This document shows positions 47,596 to 56,739 of a DNA stretch of 64,000 nt, piece by piece. The stretch comes from Planctomycetota bacterium (lineage in GTDB: Bacteria; Planctomycetota; Planctomycetia; Pirellulales; UBA1268), in NCBI GenBank assembly GCA_003669585.1, contig QWOQ01000015.1, forward strand, positions 310,001 to 374,000. Direction: 5' to 3'. The position numbers and the translations under genes were made by a program. The number at the start of each line of letters is the position of its first letter. Position 1 is the first letter of the stretch. The notes beneath the pieces are model-generated. The model had not been told where the DNA came from. It searched no databases and was given only the letters and a program-made list of their open reading frames with translations.

Positions 47596-49020
47596 TCAGT
47601 AGCCAGAGTATTTCTCAAACTCGTCATAGGGACGTTGCTCAAGATTTACAAATCTTGTGAAGTCGCTTTGCCAGAGAAGTTTAATATCTCCAACAGGTCC
47701 ATTTCGCTGTTTGGCAATAATGATCTCCGCCTGCCCTTTGGTGCGTTCACGGTCTTCATCGTTGGTCTGGTAATACTCTTCGCGGTGCACAAAAAATACG
47801 ACGTCCGCATCCTGCTCGATAGCTCCACTTTCGCGAAGATGGTTGAGCCGGGGGCGATTATCTCTCGACGCCTCTGCCTGTCGATTGAGTTGGGCGAGGC
47901 AGAGCACCGGGATGTCGAGTTCACGGGACATCATTTTGAGTCGTCTTGCAATTCGCGCAACCTGCTCTTGGCGAGGATCACGTGGGTTATCGGGTTCTAT
48001 TAATTGCAAATAGTCGATCACAATGAGCGACAGTCCTTGCTTACGTTTTAGACGACGCGCCACCGCAGCGATTTCCGTCAGCGTTCTTCCAGGAGCATCG
48101 TCAATAAACAGTGGAGCGGAACTGATCTCCGATGATTTTTGCACCAGCCGACGCCGATCTTCTTGAGAGATCGTGCCGTTTCGAAGTCGATGGCCATTGA
48201 CTCGCGCTGACGAACAAAGCAAACGATCCGCAAGCTCAAGGCAGGCCATTTCAAGGCTCACGAAGAGCACGGGCATTTTGAGATTCATTGAAACATGCTC
48301 CGCGATATTCATCGCGATCGCAGTTTTTCCCATACTCGGCCGAGCCGCAAGGATTGAGAGCTCAGAATTGTGAAGACCTCCGCAGAGCGAATCGAGTTCA
48401 GTAAACCCCGTCTCAACTCCCCCGAGTGCGTGTTCGTTCTTCATTCGAGCGTCCATACGGGACAAGGCTTCCTGGAGGACATCGCTGATGCCCTTTGCCT
48501 CTGTATTTGTCCGACGTTCGAGAATTGAGAAAATGCGTTCTTCCGCACGCGAAACGAGCTGTCGTGGTTCATCAAAGGCATCGTATGCTTCGCGGAGAAT
48601 ATCCGAACCGGCATCAATCAAGGATCGAAGCATCGCCTTGTCGCGAACGATGTCCGCATAGTGTGTCGCATGAGCAGCGTGCGGAACCGATTCAAGGACC
48701 TCGGTGAGTGAATTCACGCCGCCAATTCGTTCGAGATCCCCCGCAGTTCGAAGCCGCTCCAGAACAAGTGTCATATCGATGCGTTTTCCAGCATCGTGCA
48801 TGGCGAGAAGGTGACGGTAGAGAATTTGATAAGACTCGTCACAAAAGTCTTCAGGACGCACCACAAGGGCAACGTCGTCGCAGACGTTTGGCTTGAGCAG
48901 AATACTGCCAAGAATAGCCCGCTCGGCATCCATGTTTGATGGACGAGTTCGCGAATCGGGAATGATGTTTCCGGAAGTGCGACCATCACGAACGGGGGAT
49001 TGTTTTTGAGCAGCAGTCAT
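47596..49020 (-). CDS. dnaB: Replicative DNA helicase
   Basis: 474 residues, with GGAGG seven bases before the ATG. N-terminal primase-interacting domain (PSNMDAERAILGSILLKP), then RecA-like motor with Walker A ARPSMGKTA, LFVSLEM, VIDYLQLI, and the terminal LRESGAIEQDADVVFFVHRE. It is the ring helicase of the replication fork. Last gene of the rpsF-ssb-rplI-dnaB run. No intein is seen. Confidence 0.97.
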   Translation of the reverse strand: MTAAQKQSPVRDGRTSGNIIPDSRTRPSNMDAERAILGSILLKPNVCDDVALVVRPEDFCDESYQILYRHLLAMHDAGKRIDMTLVLERLRTAGDLERIGGVNSLTEVLESVPHAAHATHYADIVRDKAMLRSLIDAGSDILREAYDAFDEPRQLVSRAEERIFSILERRTNTEAKGISDVLQEALSRMDARMKNEHALGGVETGFTELDSLCGGLHNSELSILAARPSMGKTAIAMNIAEHVSMNLKMPVLFVSLEMACLELADRLLCSSARVNGHRLRNGTISQEDRRRLVQKSSEISSAPLFIDDAPGRTLTEIAAVARRLKRKQGLSLIVIDYLQLIEPDNPRDPRQEQVARIARRLKMMSRELDIPVLCLAQLNRQAEASRDNRPRLNHLRESGAIEQDADVVFFVHREEYYQTNDEDRERTKGQAEIIIAKQRNGPVGDIKLLWQSDFTRFVNLEQRPYDEFEKYSGY

Positions 49021-49135
49021 CTTGAAGCCTCCATGCCACTTTTTTCCCGTCGATCATCGCTGCAACCGTTGAAGATTCAGCTGCACGTTGCGTAAAGGCG
49101 CCGCCAATGGTGGCCAGAACAGCTCAAATAGGTTG

Positions 49136-49681
49136 TCACTTGCCGGGACCGCCTGAATCTCCACTGCTCGATGGCACGACCCAGACCTTCAAATCGCCTT
49201 CAATATCTGCAGCAAGCCGAACACGAACTGTGTAGAGGCCAACCTCTTTCAAAGGGCCCTGCAAAATAATATTGTCGGCAGTCACCACGAGATCCTGCTG
49301 CTTGAGTGAGCGTGAAATTTCCACAGCCCCGACAGAACCATAGAGATGACCTTCGTCGTTTGCGTTTGCTTCGATCGTAACGCTCGTGCGAGAAAGTTCT
49401 TCGAGAAGACTTCGAAGAACAGAAAGTCGCTCACTGGCGATTTCGTCCAGTTTCGCCCGATGCTTATCGACCATTCGTTTGTGATGGTCGGTTGCGATTG
49501 TGGCCAGTCCTTGTGGCAGGAGATAGTTATATGCGTAGCCTCGTTTGACTTCGACCACCTCTCCCTGTTTTCCAAGATGCTCAATGGTGTGTACGAGGAG
49601 GAGTTCAACGCCACCTCTTTTGCCTTTTGGAAGACGGTGAGAACGAGAGAGTCTAAGACTTGGTGCAAGTAGTGCAGGCAT
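49136..49681 (-). CDS. rplI: 50S ribosomal protein L9
   Basis: 181 residues from ATG 49681, eight bases after GGAG. The frame stays open to 49864 but that stretch has no ribosomal character. L9 core: VELLLVHTIEHLGKQGEVVEVKRGYAYNYLLPQGLA, shown here in part as GEVVEVKRGYAYNYLLPQG. About 25 extra residues at the N-terminus (PALLAPSLRLSRSHRLPKG) precede the usual start. Binds 23S rRNA near the L1 stalk. It is followed by dnaB at 115 bases. Confidence 0.94.
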   Translation of the reverse strand: MPALLAPSLRLSRSHRLPKGKRGGVELLLVHTIEHLGKQGEVVEVKRGYAYNYLLPQGLATIATDHHKRMVDKHRAKLDEIASERLSVLRSLLEELSRTSVTIEANANDEGHLYGSVGAVEISRSLKQQDLVVTADNIILQGPLKEVGLYTVRVRLAADIEGDLKVWVVPSSSGDSGGPGK

Positions 49682-49981
49682 CGACATATCTCCAAAAAAA
49701 TGGACCGACGAACAAAGTCGGTCGACTCTGTTCGAACGCGGATGCTGAAATCCACGCTTCGTAGTAAAAAAAGAAAACAAGAAAACAGGAACTGCGGAAT
49801 GAACTCTGGAATTATCAAAACCCTCGCCAAACATGCCAGCGGAACCGCAGAAAACCCGCTGCAACTGTATTTTTCAAGGCAATTGTCAACTGCTCAGCAC
49901 TCCACCAGAGCAAATCCGATGAAGTGAGGCACACTCAAAAAATTCAAAAAACGATTTGAAACGGTTCGGAATTCTGGAAAT
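49682..49981. other. Spacer between ssb and rplI without rpsR
   Basis: 300 bases. In many bacteria rpsR (S18) stands here. I searched all frames and see no S18-like sequence (no basic KYC or RRVTGNC pattern). A promoter for rplI is possible. Confidence 0.4.
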
Positions 49982-50461
49982 TCAAAAAGGAATGTCATCA
50001 TCCGAAGCCATGGTTCCCGGACCGTCATGATCGGCAATCGCCTGGTCAAAGCCTTCGTCGGTCGAAGCTGTGTCGCGTCCGGCGACTGCACGAGTTTTCG
50101 ATCGTGCTCCCTCTCCACGCGGACCGTCTCCAGAACGTCCGCCGAGTAGCTGCATGCGTTCTCCGACAACTCGAAGCTTGGAGTTCTTTTTTCCGTCTTT
50201 CTCCCACGTGTCGAGCTTCAGCCGTCCTTCAATCATGATTGGGGAACCCTTGGTCACATATTCGCCGGCCACTTCGGCCGTTCTGCCCCACAAAGTAACA
50301 TCGACAAACGTGGTCTCTTCGACCCATTCGCCGGTTGCCGTTTTGCGACGGTCATTGACCGCCAGACCGATGTCAGTAACGGCAGTTCCATTGGCGATAT
50401 ATCGCAGCTCTGGATCCCGAGTGACATTTCCGAGAAGAATTACCCGATTAAAACTAGCCAT
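49982..50461 (-). CDS. ssb: Single-stranded DNA-binding protein
   Basis: 159 residues from ATG 50461, seven bases after a strong AGGAGG. OB-fold start [20 protein letters not shown], core [36 protein letters not shown], and the acidic tail DDDIPF that binds partner proteins. The linker is basic with glycine. It coats single-stranded DNA during replication and repair and sits in the conserved position after rpsF. Confidence 0.96.
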   Translation of the reverse strand: MASFNRVILLGNVTRDPELRYIANGTAVTDIGLAVNDRRKTATGEWVEETTFVDVTLWGRTAEVAGEYVTKGSPIMIEGRLKLDTWEKDGKKNSKLRVVGERMQLLGGRSGDGPRGEGARSKTRAVAGRDTASTDEGFDQAIADHDGPGTMASDDDIPF

Positions 50462-51093
50462 CGAAAGCCTCCTGAATTGGACCCGCACTGTTTTCGCATT
50501 GTGGGTCGCTGGTTGACGCGAACAGAGAACATATCCGTTGGTTCAGATTTTGAGCAGAGCCGAATCCTACGCAGCCACTGCAATCGCCTTTGCTTGAGGT
50601 TTGCTGGTAGTCGACAGCTTCTGGCAGAGAAACAATCCTTTGAGAGAAAAAAAGAAAGAGAGGGGAAAAAAGAAGCGAATTCATCAGAGGAATGGAACTG
50701 CCTGCTCGTTGGTCAAGCGATGCGGCACAAGGTCGAATAGGTGTACGTGCGTTCATATATTCTGTTGTACGGACTTCTATCGTCGGTTGCAAGATTTTTT
50801 TCTACATTTTGCGTGGATGCAATTTCCGCTTTCTTTAAGGCGTCAAACAGAGCCGTCTCGAACGATTTACGACCGTTCAGATTGCAATTCAACATTGGAA
50901 AAACAGAACAAGTCTCCATGCAACTCTATCGTCACAATTATGGAGCAAGAGTCTTTGACTCGCGGTGGATTGCCTCACATCCAATCAGCGTTCTGAAGAG
51001 TAAAATCTTTCAAAAACGTTGGCTGAGCCGCTGAACCCCTTAGAATAAAAAAGAGAGCAAGGGGGCATTCAACAAAAAGTCACACGTAAAAAA
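50462..51093. other. Unusually long spacer inside the rpsF-ssb operon
   Basis: 632 bases separate rpsF from ssb, where most bacteria have fewer than 100. No open frame in it resembles a known protein (including S18). The rpsF-proximal end carries CCCCTT and AAGGGG (51073-51078 and 51050-51055 region) that could form a weak hairpin around an AT-rich loop on the minus strand. A separate promoter for ssb is likely. Confidence 0.4.
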
Positions 51094-51471
51094 TCAAACA
51101 ACCGGAGCAGGTTGGGGCGTGGGGCGTTTGGGCGCAACAACTCCGCTCTCGAGGGCATGTTGAACCATTGCGTCGGCCAGTCGAGCATCCACTTTCAGCA
51201 CAAGCTTGCGAATGATGTCATCTGAAATAGTGCATTGACGCTCCATCGCCGCGAGATTGGCACTTTCCATTTTGAAATAGGTGAGCCAGTAGAGTCCCTT
51301 TTTGTGGCCTTTGATCGGAAAGGCAAGTTTTCGCTCATCCCAAACTCGTGCCGCGAGAATTGTGCCGCCATGCTGGGTGATAAGATCGGAGATTTGAGTA
51401 GAAAGAGCGACAGAGTCTCTGGAGTACTTCGCTGGGTCGAGAATGAACATACCTTCATAAACGTTTTGCAT
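51094..51471 (-). CDS. rpsF: 30S ribosomal protein S6
   Basis: 125 residues. S6 pattern: NVYEGMFILDPAKYSRD, the beta-strand GGTILAARVWDERKLAFPIK, and YWLTYFKMESANLAAMERQC. A short Pro-rich tail follows (PTPQPAPVV). Binds the 16S rRNA platform as a partner of S18. It follows pth with 175 bases between, and precedes ssb. Confidence 0.95.
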   Translation of the reverse strand: MQNVYEGMFILDPAKYSRDSVALSTQISDLITQHGGTILAARVWDERKLAFPIKGHKKGLYWLTYFKMESANLAAMERQCTISDDIIRKLVLKVDARLADAMVQHALESGVVAPKRPTPQPAPVV

Positions 51472-51646
51472 ACGATTTGCTTCCGATCAATCGAGTTCTG
51501 TTTTGTGAATTTTAAAAATTGTAAATGTTGAGGTTTTTAAGTCACGCGAAAGGACTGTGCGCAACTTAAAAGCGTCTGGAAAAGTCTAACGAGTCAGGTT
51601 CGATGCACGAAATGGACTTCAAATCGAGCGTGAAAAGAATCGCTTT

Positions 51647-52204
51647 TCAATTGAAACGGTTCATGGCCGACTCGATTCCTACAACCGCCCATTCGCTTGC
51701 GCAGTCGGCAGCTCTCTCCACGGCCGATTCCATTCTTATGCATTCATTTTCTGGAAAACGTGCCAACACATAGTCAGCGGGATCCCATCCTTTTTCCACC
51801 GGACCAATTCCTACGCGAAGTCGAGGAATTTCCAGCGTTCCCAACCGCTCTAAAATGTCCGCAAGTCCTTTTTGACCGCCTGCAGAGCCAGAACCGCGCA
51901 AACGTATTGAATCGAGTGGAATTTGAAAATCATCGCAAATAACGAGAATGTCGGAATGTTCGATTTTATAAAAGTCACGTGCCACCAGCACACTGGCACC
52001 GCTCAAGTTCATCCAGGTCAGCGGCCACAGCAAAAGTGAACTGCATCCTCGGAGTGATACTTGAGCGCACTCCCCCTGAAACCGACCTCGCCGGAGAGGT
52101 GAACCGGCTCGCTTGGCAATCGTCTCGAGCACTTTAAATCCGATATTGTGTCGGGTGCCTTCGTAAGCCCGGCCCGGGTTGCCTAGCCCAACCACCAGTT
52201 TCAT
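51647..52204 (-). CDS. pth: Peptidyl-tRNA hydrolase
   Basis: 185 residues. Conserved KLVVGLGNPGRAYEGTRHNIGF (start; active-site His in TRHNIGF), WPLTWMNLSGASV, VICDDFQIPLDSIRLRGSG, and GIGPVEKGWDPADYVL. Releases peptides from prematurely dropped peptidyl-tRNA. Standard length. The order glmU-prs-rplY-pth is the one known from Bacillus (gcaD-prs-ctc-spoVC). Confidence 0.96.
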   Translation of the reverse strand: MKLVVGLGNPGRAYEGTRHNIGFKVLETIAKRAGSPLRRGRFQGECAQVSLRGCSSLLLWPLTWMNLSGASVLVARDFYKIEHSDILVICDDFQIPLDSIRLRGSGSAGGQKGLADILERLGTLEIPRLRVGIGPVEKGWDPADYVLARFPENECIRMESAVERAADCASEWAVVGIESAMNRFN

Positions 52205-52329
52205 TCGAGTAGTCCGATTTTCTTGCGTGCATGCTTGTGCACGGATGAAAGAATGCGTGACATAGCGATTGACGTTGAAAGCGATTTTTTACAACCAGCA
52301 AATCCGCAGAAGTACGCGCCAAAAATGAA

Positions 52330-52959
52330 TCAAGTTGCTGCGGGCGGTTCTTCTTCGTCAGGCTTGCGACCAATGATTTCGGGTTCCGCAGTTCCTGACG
52401 CTGCTTCAGCGTCGGCCTTGTCCTGAGGTGCTGCACAGGTCACGACTGTTTCGTCAGCATCGGTAAGAAATCGGACGCCAGCAGGCGTTTGGAGATCATG
52501 AACCTTGATTGATCCGCCAAGAGTCAGTGATCCCAAGAGTGCATGAATATGATCGGGAATGGAAGCAGCGGTGCACTCGACATCGATCTCGTGAAGCACC
52601 AGCGACACAATGCCGCCGGCTTTTTGCCCCGGGCATTCACCACGCATGTCGATCGGCACCTTCACATGGATCAGTTCCGAGGCATCAACCCGAACGAAAT
52701 CAACGTGCAAAGGCTCCGTGCCAAACGTGTCCCATTGTAATTCTCGAACGAGTGCGCTGGCTTTTACGGCACCTTTGAGCTCAACCACACGACTGCCGTG
52801 GCGAAGCACTGCAACGAGCGATTCACGTTTCATAGAGAGTTCAACAGATGCTTTTCCGTGACCATACAAAACCGCAGGAACCATGCCGCTGCGCCTGAGT
52901 CGACGACTCTCGTGAGAACCTGTCGCGGTACGTTTTGTGACTTCGAGCGATTCGCTCAT
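52330..52959 (-). CDS. rplY: 50S ribosomal protein L25/general stress protein Ctc
   Basis: 209 residues from ATG 52959, eight bases after GGAAGG. The frame upstream to 53136 has no ribosomal character. L25 domain: LEVTKRTATGSHESRRLR, VPAVLYGHGKAS, LVRELQWDTFGTEPLHVDFV. The C-terminal Ctc beta domain and an Ala/Glu-rich tail follow (EPEIIGRKPDEEEPP). Binds 5S rRNA. Between prs and pth as in Gram-positive operons. Confidence 0.93.
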   Translation of the reverse strand: MSESLEVTKRTATGSHESRRLRRSGMVPAVLYGHGKASVELSMKRESLVAVLRHGSRVVELKGAVKASALVRELQWDTFGTEPLHVDFVRVDASELIHVKVPIDMRGECPGQKAGGIVSLVLHEIDVECTAASIPDHIHALLGSLTLGGSIKVHDLQTPAGVRFLTDADETVVTCAAPQDKADAEAASGTAEPEIIGRKPDEEEPPAAT

Positions 52960-53160
52960 TGAAAAAACCTTCCAAAAAACGGGTGGATTCCTTATTTCAA
53001 GTGACCCATTGTGCCACGTCGTCCACGGCACGCAAGGCCGGGTATGGCTACTGGCTGTGGAAAGGTCCGGCTTTTCTGTTTTCGGCGGATTCAGTTTGTT
53101 GCAAAACCCCGAAGAGTCTCGAGAGATTCGTATCACTGAGAATCGTTCCGGTCAGGGAGC

Positions 53161-54105
53161 CTACTGAAACATCATGCTCACCGACTCATTGCGGTGAATG
53201 CGTTTGATAGCCTGCCCGAGCAGGCTTGCCACGGACAGGACCGTAAACGAAGAGAGAGCCTTGGATGGCGAAAGCGGAATAGAGTCAGTGATGATCACGC
53301 CGGAAAAAGGAGCGGCCTTGAGCCGCTCGATGGCTGGCCCCACCAGCACACCGTGCGTGGCAGCGGCGTAGATAGTTTTTGCACCATGTTCATGAAGCAC
53401 AGTTGCCGCCGAACAGATTGAACTGCCGGTGCTAATCATGTCGTCAAACATCAGCGCTGTTTTCCCTTGGACACTTGCGCCAATAATGTTGGCAGTTTTT
53501 GTGGTGTCGGCGCTCAGTCGACGTTTGTCGACGATTGCCAACGGTGCTCCGAGACGTGTGGCGTGACCAAGTGCCCGTTTGATTCCCCCTTCATCAGCAC
53601 TCACCACCACGATGTCGTCTGCGGCCAAATCCATCGACTGAAAATAATTATTGAGAACGGGTGCGGCATAGAGGTGGTCCACCGGCACATCGAAGAAACC
53701 CTGAATTTGTGCCGCATGAAGATCCATTGCCAAAACGCGATCAGCCCCAGCCCGTGTAATGAGATTTGCGACAAGCTTGGCGGTGATCGGTACACGCCCG
53801 GAGTCCTTGCGATCCTGTCGGGCGTATCCGAAGTACGGAATCACTGTTGTAATGCGATACGAACTAGCACGCTTAAAACTGTCGATCATGACGAGCAATT
53901 CCATGATGTGCTCGTTCACCGGTGGGCAGGTAGGCTGAATAATAAAGATGTCGCGTCCCCTTACATCTTCATCAATTTTGCAAGAGATCTCACCATCAGG
54001 AAAAGTCCCAAGCGAAATTTTTCCCATCGGAAGATTCAGATAACGACAGATGTCCTCCGCGAGCGAACGATTTGCGGAACCGCTAAAAATTTTGAGATCG
54101 TTCAT
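53161..54105 (-). CDS. prs: Ribose-phosphate pyrophosphokinase
   Basis: 314 residues. KIFSGSANRSLAEDICRYL start, ATP-site IQPTCPPVNEHIMELLVMID, YFGYARQDRK, FFDVPVDHLYA, and the ribose-5-phosphate loop ALMFDDMISTGSSICSAA. Makes PRPP from ribose-5-phosphate and ATP for nucleotide, histidine and tryptophan synthesis. Downstream of the glmU-like gene, 134 bases. Confidence 0.97.
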   Translation of the reverse strand: MNDLKIFSGSANRSLAEDICRYLNLPMGKISLGTFPDGEISCKIDEDVRGRDIFIIQPTCPPVNEHIMELLVMIDSFKRASSYRITTVIPYFGYARQDRKDSGRVPITAKLVANLITRAGADRVLAMDLHAAQIQGFFDVPVDHLYAAPVLNNYFQSMDLAADDIVVVSADEGGIKRALGHATRLGAPLAIVDKRRLSADTTKTANIIGASVQGKTALMFDDMISTGSSICSAATVLHEHGAKTIYAAATHGVLVGPAIERLKAAPFSGVIITDSIPLSPSKALSSFTVLSVASLLGQAIKRIHRNESVSMMFQ

Positions 54106-54239
54106 GGTCGCTCGTTGGTCCTTTTGCTGTCGTTTGAGAACCCTAGGTAGATCGCTTCCCCATTCAAAAGAACACTCTGACTTCTGTGTTCAAACTCTTC
54201 AAGCACTCCCCTTGCACAGCCTGCGCTGCGAAGAGTTTT

Positions 54240-54995
54240 TCAGATTTTGCGACGGACAGCAGTGAGCGCCGCATCGACATTCGCGAGTTGTTCGAGTGTG
54301 TTGACAGAAAGTGCTTCACTCTCATCGAGACATGCAAGTGCTTCAACGTGTTTTCCTGCTTCCAGTAACAGCAAGGGACAATCGGTCAGGTAATATTCAC
54401 CAGCAGCGTTTGCATTGGTGAGTTTGTCAATCGCAAAGAGAAGGTCTTCAACTCGAAAAGCGTATGTGCTCATGTTCACTTCGGTGAGCCGTTTTTCTTC
54501 TGCATCAGCGTCGCGTTCCTCGATAATTTTTTGAAAACTTCCGTCTGTATTACGAACAATTCGACCAAGACCCGCTGGATTCTTTGAGAATGTGGTGCCA
54601 ATGACGCACGCTGCTTGCGTATGTTCAAGATGCTCAAGGATTGCTCGAACCGATTCGCATCGCAGCATGGGCGAGTCTCCCGTGACAATCACAACCGGGC
54701 CTGTGCGTCCGACCAGTGCCGCGGCCGCTGATCGGACGGCGTCTCCGGTGCCACGTTGAACCTGCTGCATTGCAAAAACAAGATTTGGCAGGCCAGAAAG
54801 TTTTTCTTGAACCATTTCGGCCTGGTATCCAACGACAACGATTTTGTCGACGACACCTGCCTCATCAAGAGCGTCGATCACCCATCGCACCAGGGGCTTG
54901 CCGGCCGCCTCAAAAAGCACCTTCGGACGATCACTCCCCATGCGTGATCCCTTGCCAGCGGCCAGAATAATTGCAATCGGTTTAGAAGTGGTCAT
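54240..54995 (-). CDS. glmU: NTP transferase, GlmU N-terminal domain only
   Basis: 251 residues, with AGGAT eight bases upstream. Uridylyltransferase half of GlmU: AIILAAGKGSRMGSDRPKVL, MQQVQRGTGDAVRSAAAA, VTGDSPMLR, EVNMSTYAFRVEDL and NANAAGEYYLTDC. The left-handed beta-helix acetyltransferase half (about 200 more residues) is absent and does not follow on any frame. It probably makes UDP-N-acetylglucosamine from GlcNAc-1-phosphate, with the acetylation step done by another protein. Position before prs supports the glmU identity. The gene is complete rather than cut, since the stop is clean and the operon continues. Confidence 0.85.
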   Translation of the reverse strand: MTTSKPIAIILAAGKGSRMGSDRPKVLFEAAGKPLVRWVIDALDEAGVVDKIVVVGYQAEMVQEKLSGLPNLVFAMQQVQRGTGDAVRSAAAALVGRTGPVVIVTGDSPMLRCESVRAILEHLEHTQAACVIGTTFSKNPAGLGRIVRNTDGSFQKIIEERDADAEEKRLTEVNMSTYAFRVEDLLFAIDKLTNANAAGEYYLTDCPLLLLEAGKHVEALACLDESEALSVNTLEQLANVDAALTAVRRKI

Positions 54996-55265
54996 AGAAG
55001 ATGATCCTTACAAAGTCTGGACATACATAAATACGGTTGGATCGTTGGATAAATGGATCATAGAGGAAGAGTGATAAAAGATGGAATCGGAACACATTCA
55101 TTATTGTGAGCGGTAGAAAGAATGTGCGATCAATGAAGCAAATGTGTTCTTCAGGAAGTTGAGCTACTCTGGTGTACTCTGTGGCGAACGAAAACGAACA
55201 TTCGTAAACGAATATTGTTCGCGTATATTCTTCGCCGCGCACGATCGCTGAAAAGGGAGGCTCGA

Positions 55266-56417
55266 ATGTCTGTACATTCCTTTGAACTTCTTGGTGCCGA
55301 TACAAAAAGAGAACACTTTGAGAAACGTGTTGGTTCACTTGGGGTACAGGTACAGACCCTCGTGAGCGGTCTTGGACGCGGCATGCAAGTGATCGAGTTG
55401 TCTGCTGGAAATACAAAAGTCAGCGTGCTGCCGCAGCGGGGCATGGGGATTTGGAAGATGATTTCAGGAGAGCTGACTCTTGGATGGAATTCTCCTGTAC
55501 GCGGTCCGGTGAATCCTGCGTGTGTGCCGCTTTCTGAACCCTCCGGCCTGGGATGGCTCGACGGGTTTGATGAACTCGTTGCCCGCTGTGGTCTTGTCAA
55601 TAACGGTGCGCCAGATTTTGATTCTCAAGGAAAATTATTACACGGGTTGCACGGTCGCATTGCTAATCTACCAGCCCATTCGTTGAACGTTTCTATCGAT
55701 GATGCAGCAGGCACAATCACACTTGCCGGTGCGGTCGACGAAACAAGATTCCTCGTCCAGTCCTTGCAGATGAAAACATCGCTTGTGCTCAGTGCTGATC
55801 GGCCGTGCATTGAGTGGACCGATACCATTGAAAATCTTTCTGATCGACCGACTACTTTTCAGATGCTGTATCACATCAACTTTGGTCCACCGCTGCTGGG
55901 TGCTGGTGCTGAGCTGGTTGCGGCAGTCGAAGAACTTGCGCCGCGTGACGCTGGATCGATGAGTGATATCGGTACGTGGAATCGTTATGATTCTCCTTGT
56001 CCCGGCCGAGCCGAACAGGTGCACTTTGCAACAATTCGTTCGCATTCCGAAGGTGTTGCGTCTGCCATGCTTGTGGCTCCCGATGCAAAAAACGCTGTCT
56101 GTGTTGCATGGCGAGCCGACACGCTTCCCTGTTTTGCGCTTTGGAAAAATCAGGGTGGCTTGGCCGATGGTTATGTAACCGGCCTAGAGCCGGCGACAAA
56201 TTTCCCGAATGCACGTTCGTTTGAAGAGTCACAAGGACGTGTTGTCGCACTCGGTCCCCATGAGAGCGTAAGGTTCGATCTCTCGCTGGAGCACCTCAGC
56301 GGCAGCAGGCTTATCGAGCGGCGAAAGCAGATTGAAGCAGTTATGGCTAGCAGAACTGCAAAGATGCATGAGCATCCTCGCAGCGGTTGGAGTGCTGGAG
56401 CGAGTGCAAATCGTTGA
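55266..56417 (+). CDS. DUF4432 (aldose 1-epimerase-like) protein
   Basis: 383 residues from ATG 55266, six bases after GGGAGG. Galactose-mutarotase-like beta fold of DUF4432: VLPQRGMGIWKM, LGWNSPVRGPVNPACVPLSE, FDELVARCGLVNNGAP, LHGLHGRIANLPAH, QMLYHINFGPPLL and TGLEPATNFPN. His residues in LHGLHGR and YHINFG occupy the places of the mutarotase catalytic site. Probably acts on a sugar in the cytoplasm. Substrate unknown. It is divergent from the glmU operon. Confidence 0.88.
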   Translation: MSVHSFELLGADTKREHFEKRVGSLGVQVQTLVSGLGRGMQVIELSAGNTKVSVLPQRGMGIWKMISGELTLGWNSPVRGPVNPACVPLSEPSGLGWLDGFDELVARCGLVNNGAPDFDSQGKLLHGLHGRIANLPAHSLNVSIDDAAGTITLAGAVDETRFLVQSLQMKTSLVLSADRPCIEWTDTIENLSDRPTTFQMLYHINFGPPLLGAGAELVAAVEELAPRDAGSMSDIGTWNRYDSPCPGRAEQVHFATIRSHSEGVASAMLVAPDAKNAVCVAWRADTLPCFALWKNQGGLADGYVTGLEPATNFPNARSFEESQGRVVALGPHESVRFDLSLEHLSGSRLIERRKQIEAVMASRTAKMHEHPRSGWSAGASANR

Positions 56418-56448
56418 AATGATTTGCACTTCTTGTGTTGTGCAAAAG

Positions 56449-56682
56449 TCAGATGGGAGTTTTGAATCCCATCGCTCTCACCACGCACCATCCACATGCT
56501 CCCTCAAAAATCATGAATCCCCCACCGAAGATCGCCGCAACGCCTGCCTTAAAAAACCACGGGGAAGCCAGAGGCACGATTCCGAGGAAGTTGCCCACGA
56601 GAAACCCGATACCGATCAAGCCAGTGATAAGACCCATGGAGAGTCGCAACGTTTTTCCTGCGCGGTCGATATTACACTGCAT
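56449..56682 (-). CDS. DUF2892 small membrane protein
   Basis: 77 residues. Starts with the family pattern MQCNIDRAGKTLRLSMGLITG and has two hydrophobic segments (LITGLIGIGFLVGNFLGIVP and AGVAAIFGGGFMIFEGACGW), as in the DUF2892/YgaP inner-membrane family. Function unknown. It converges with the DUF4432 gene and is the last ordinary chromosomal gene before the islet. Confidence 0.75.
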   Translation of the reverse strand: MQCNIDRAGKTLRLSMGLITGLIGIGFLVGNFLGIVPLASPWFFKAGVAAIFGGGFMIFEGACGWCVVRAMGFKTPI

Positions 56683-56718
56683 GAGAGTGCTCCAAAAGTT
56701 TTTCGGGAAGAATTAAAG

Positions 56719-56739
56719 TGGAGGCGGCGGGAGTCGAAC
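56719..56739 (-). other. Orphan tRNA/tmRNA 3'-end sequence, candidate attachment site
   Basis: Read on the minus strand, these 21 bases have GTTCGACT of a T-loop, then CCCGC, CGCCTCC and A, exactly the 3' end of a tRNA or tmRNA. The five bases expected to close the T-stem upstream (ACAAG) do not pair with CCCGC, and no matching GGAGGCG or GGGGGCG acceptor strand occurs in the next 400 bases, so it is not a working RNA gene. Fragments of this shape are left at the border of elements inserted by tyrosine integrases into tRNA or tmRNA genes. Confidence 0.5.

Noticed and set aside
50454..50792. rpsR (S18) or another gene in the rpsF-ssb gap
   Set aside because: No frame has the S18 pattern; the 112-codon frame here has no ribosome-binding site.
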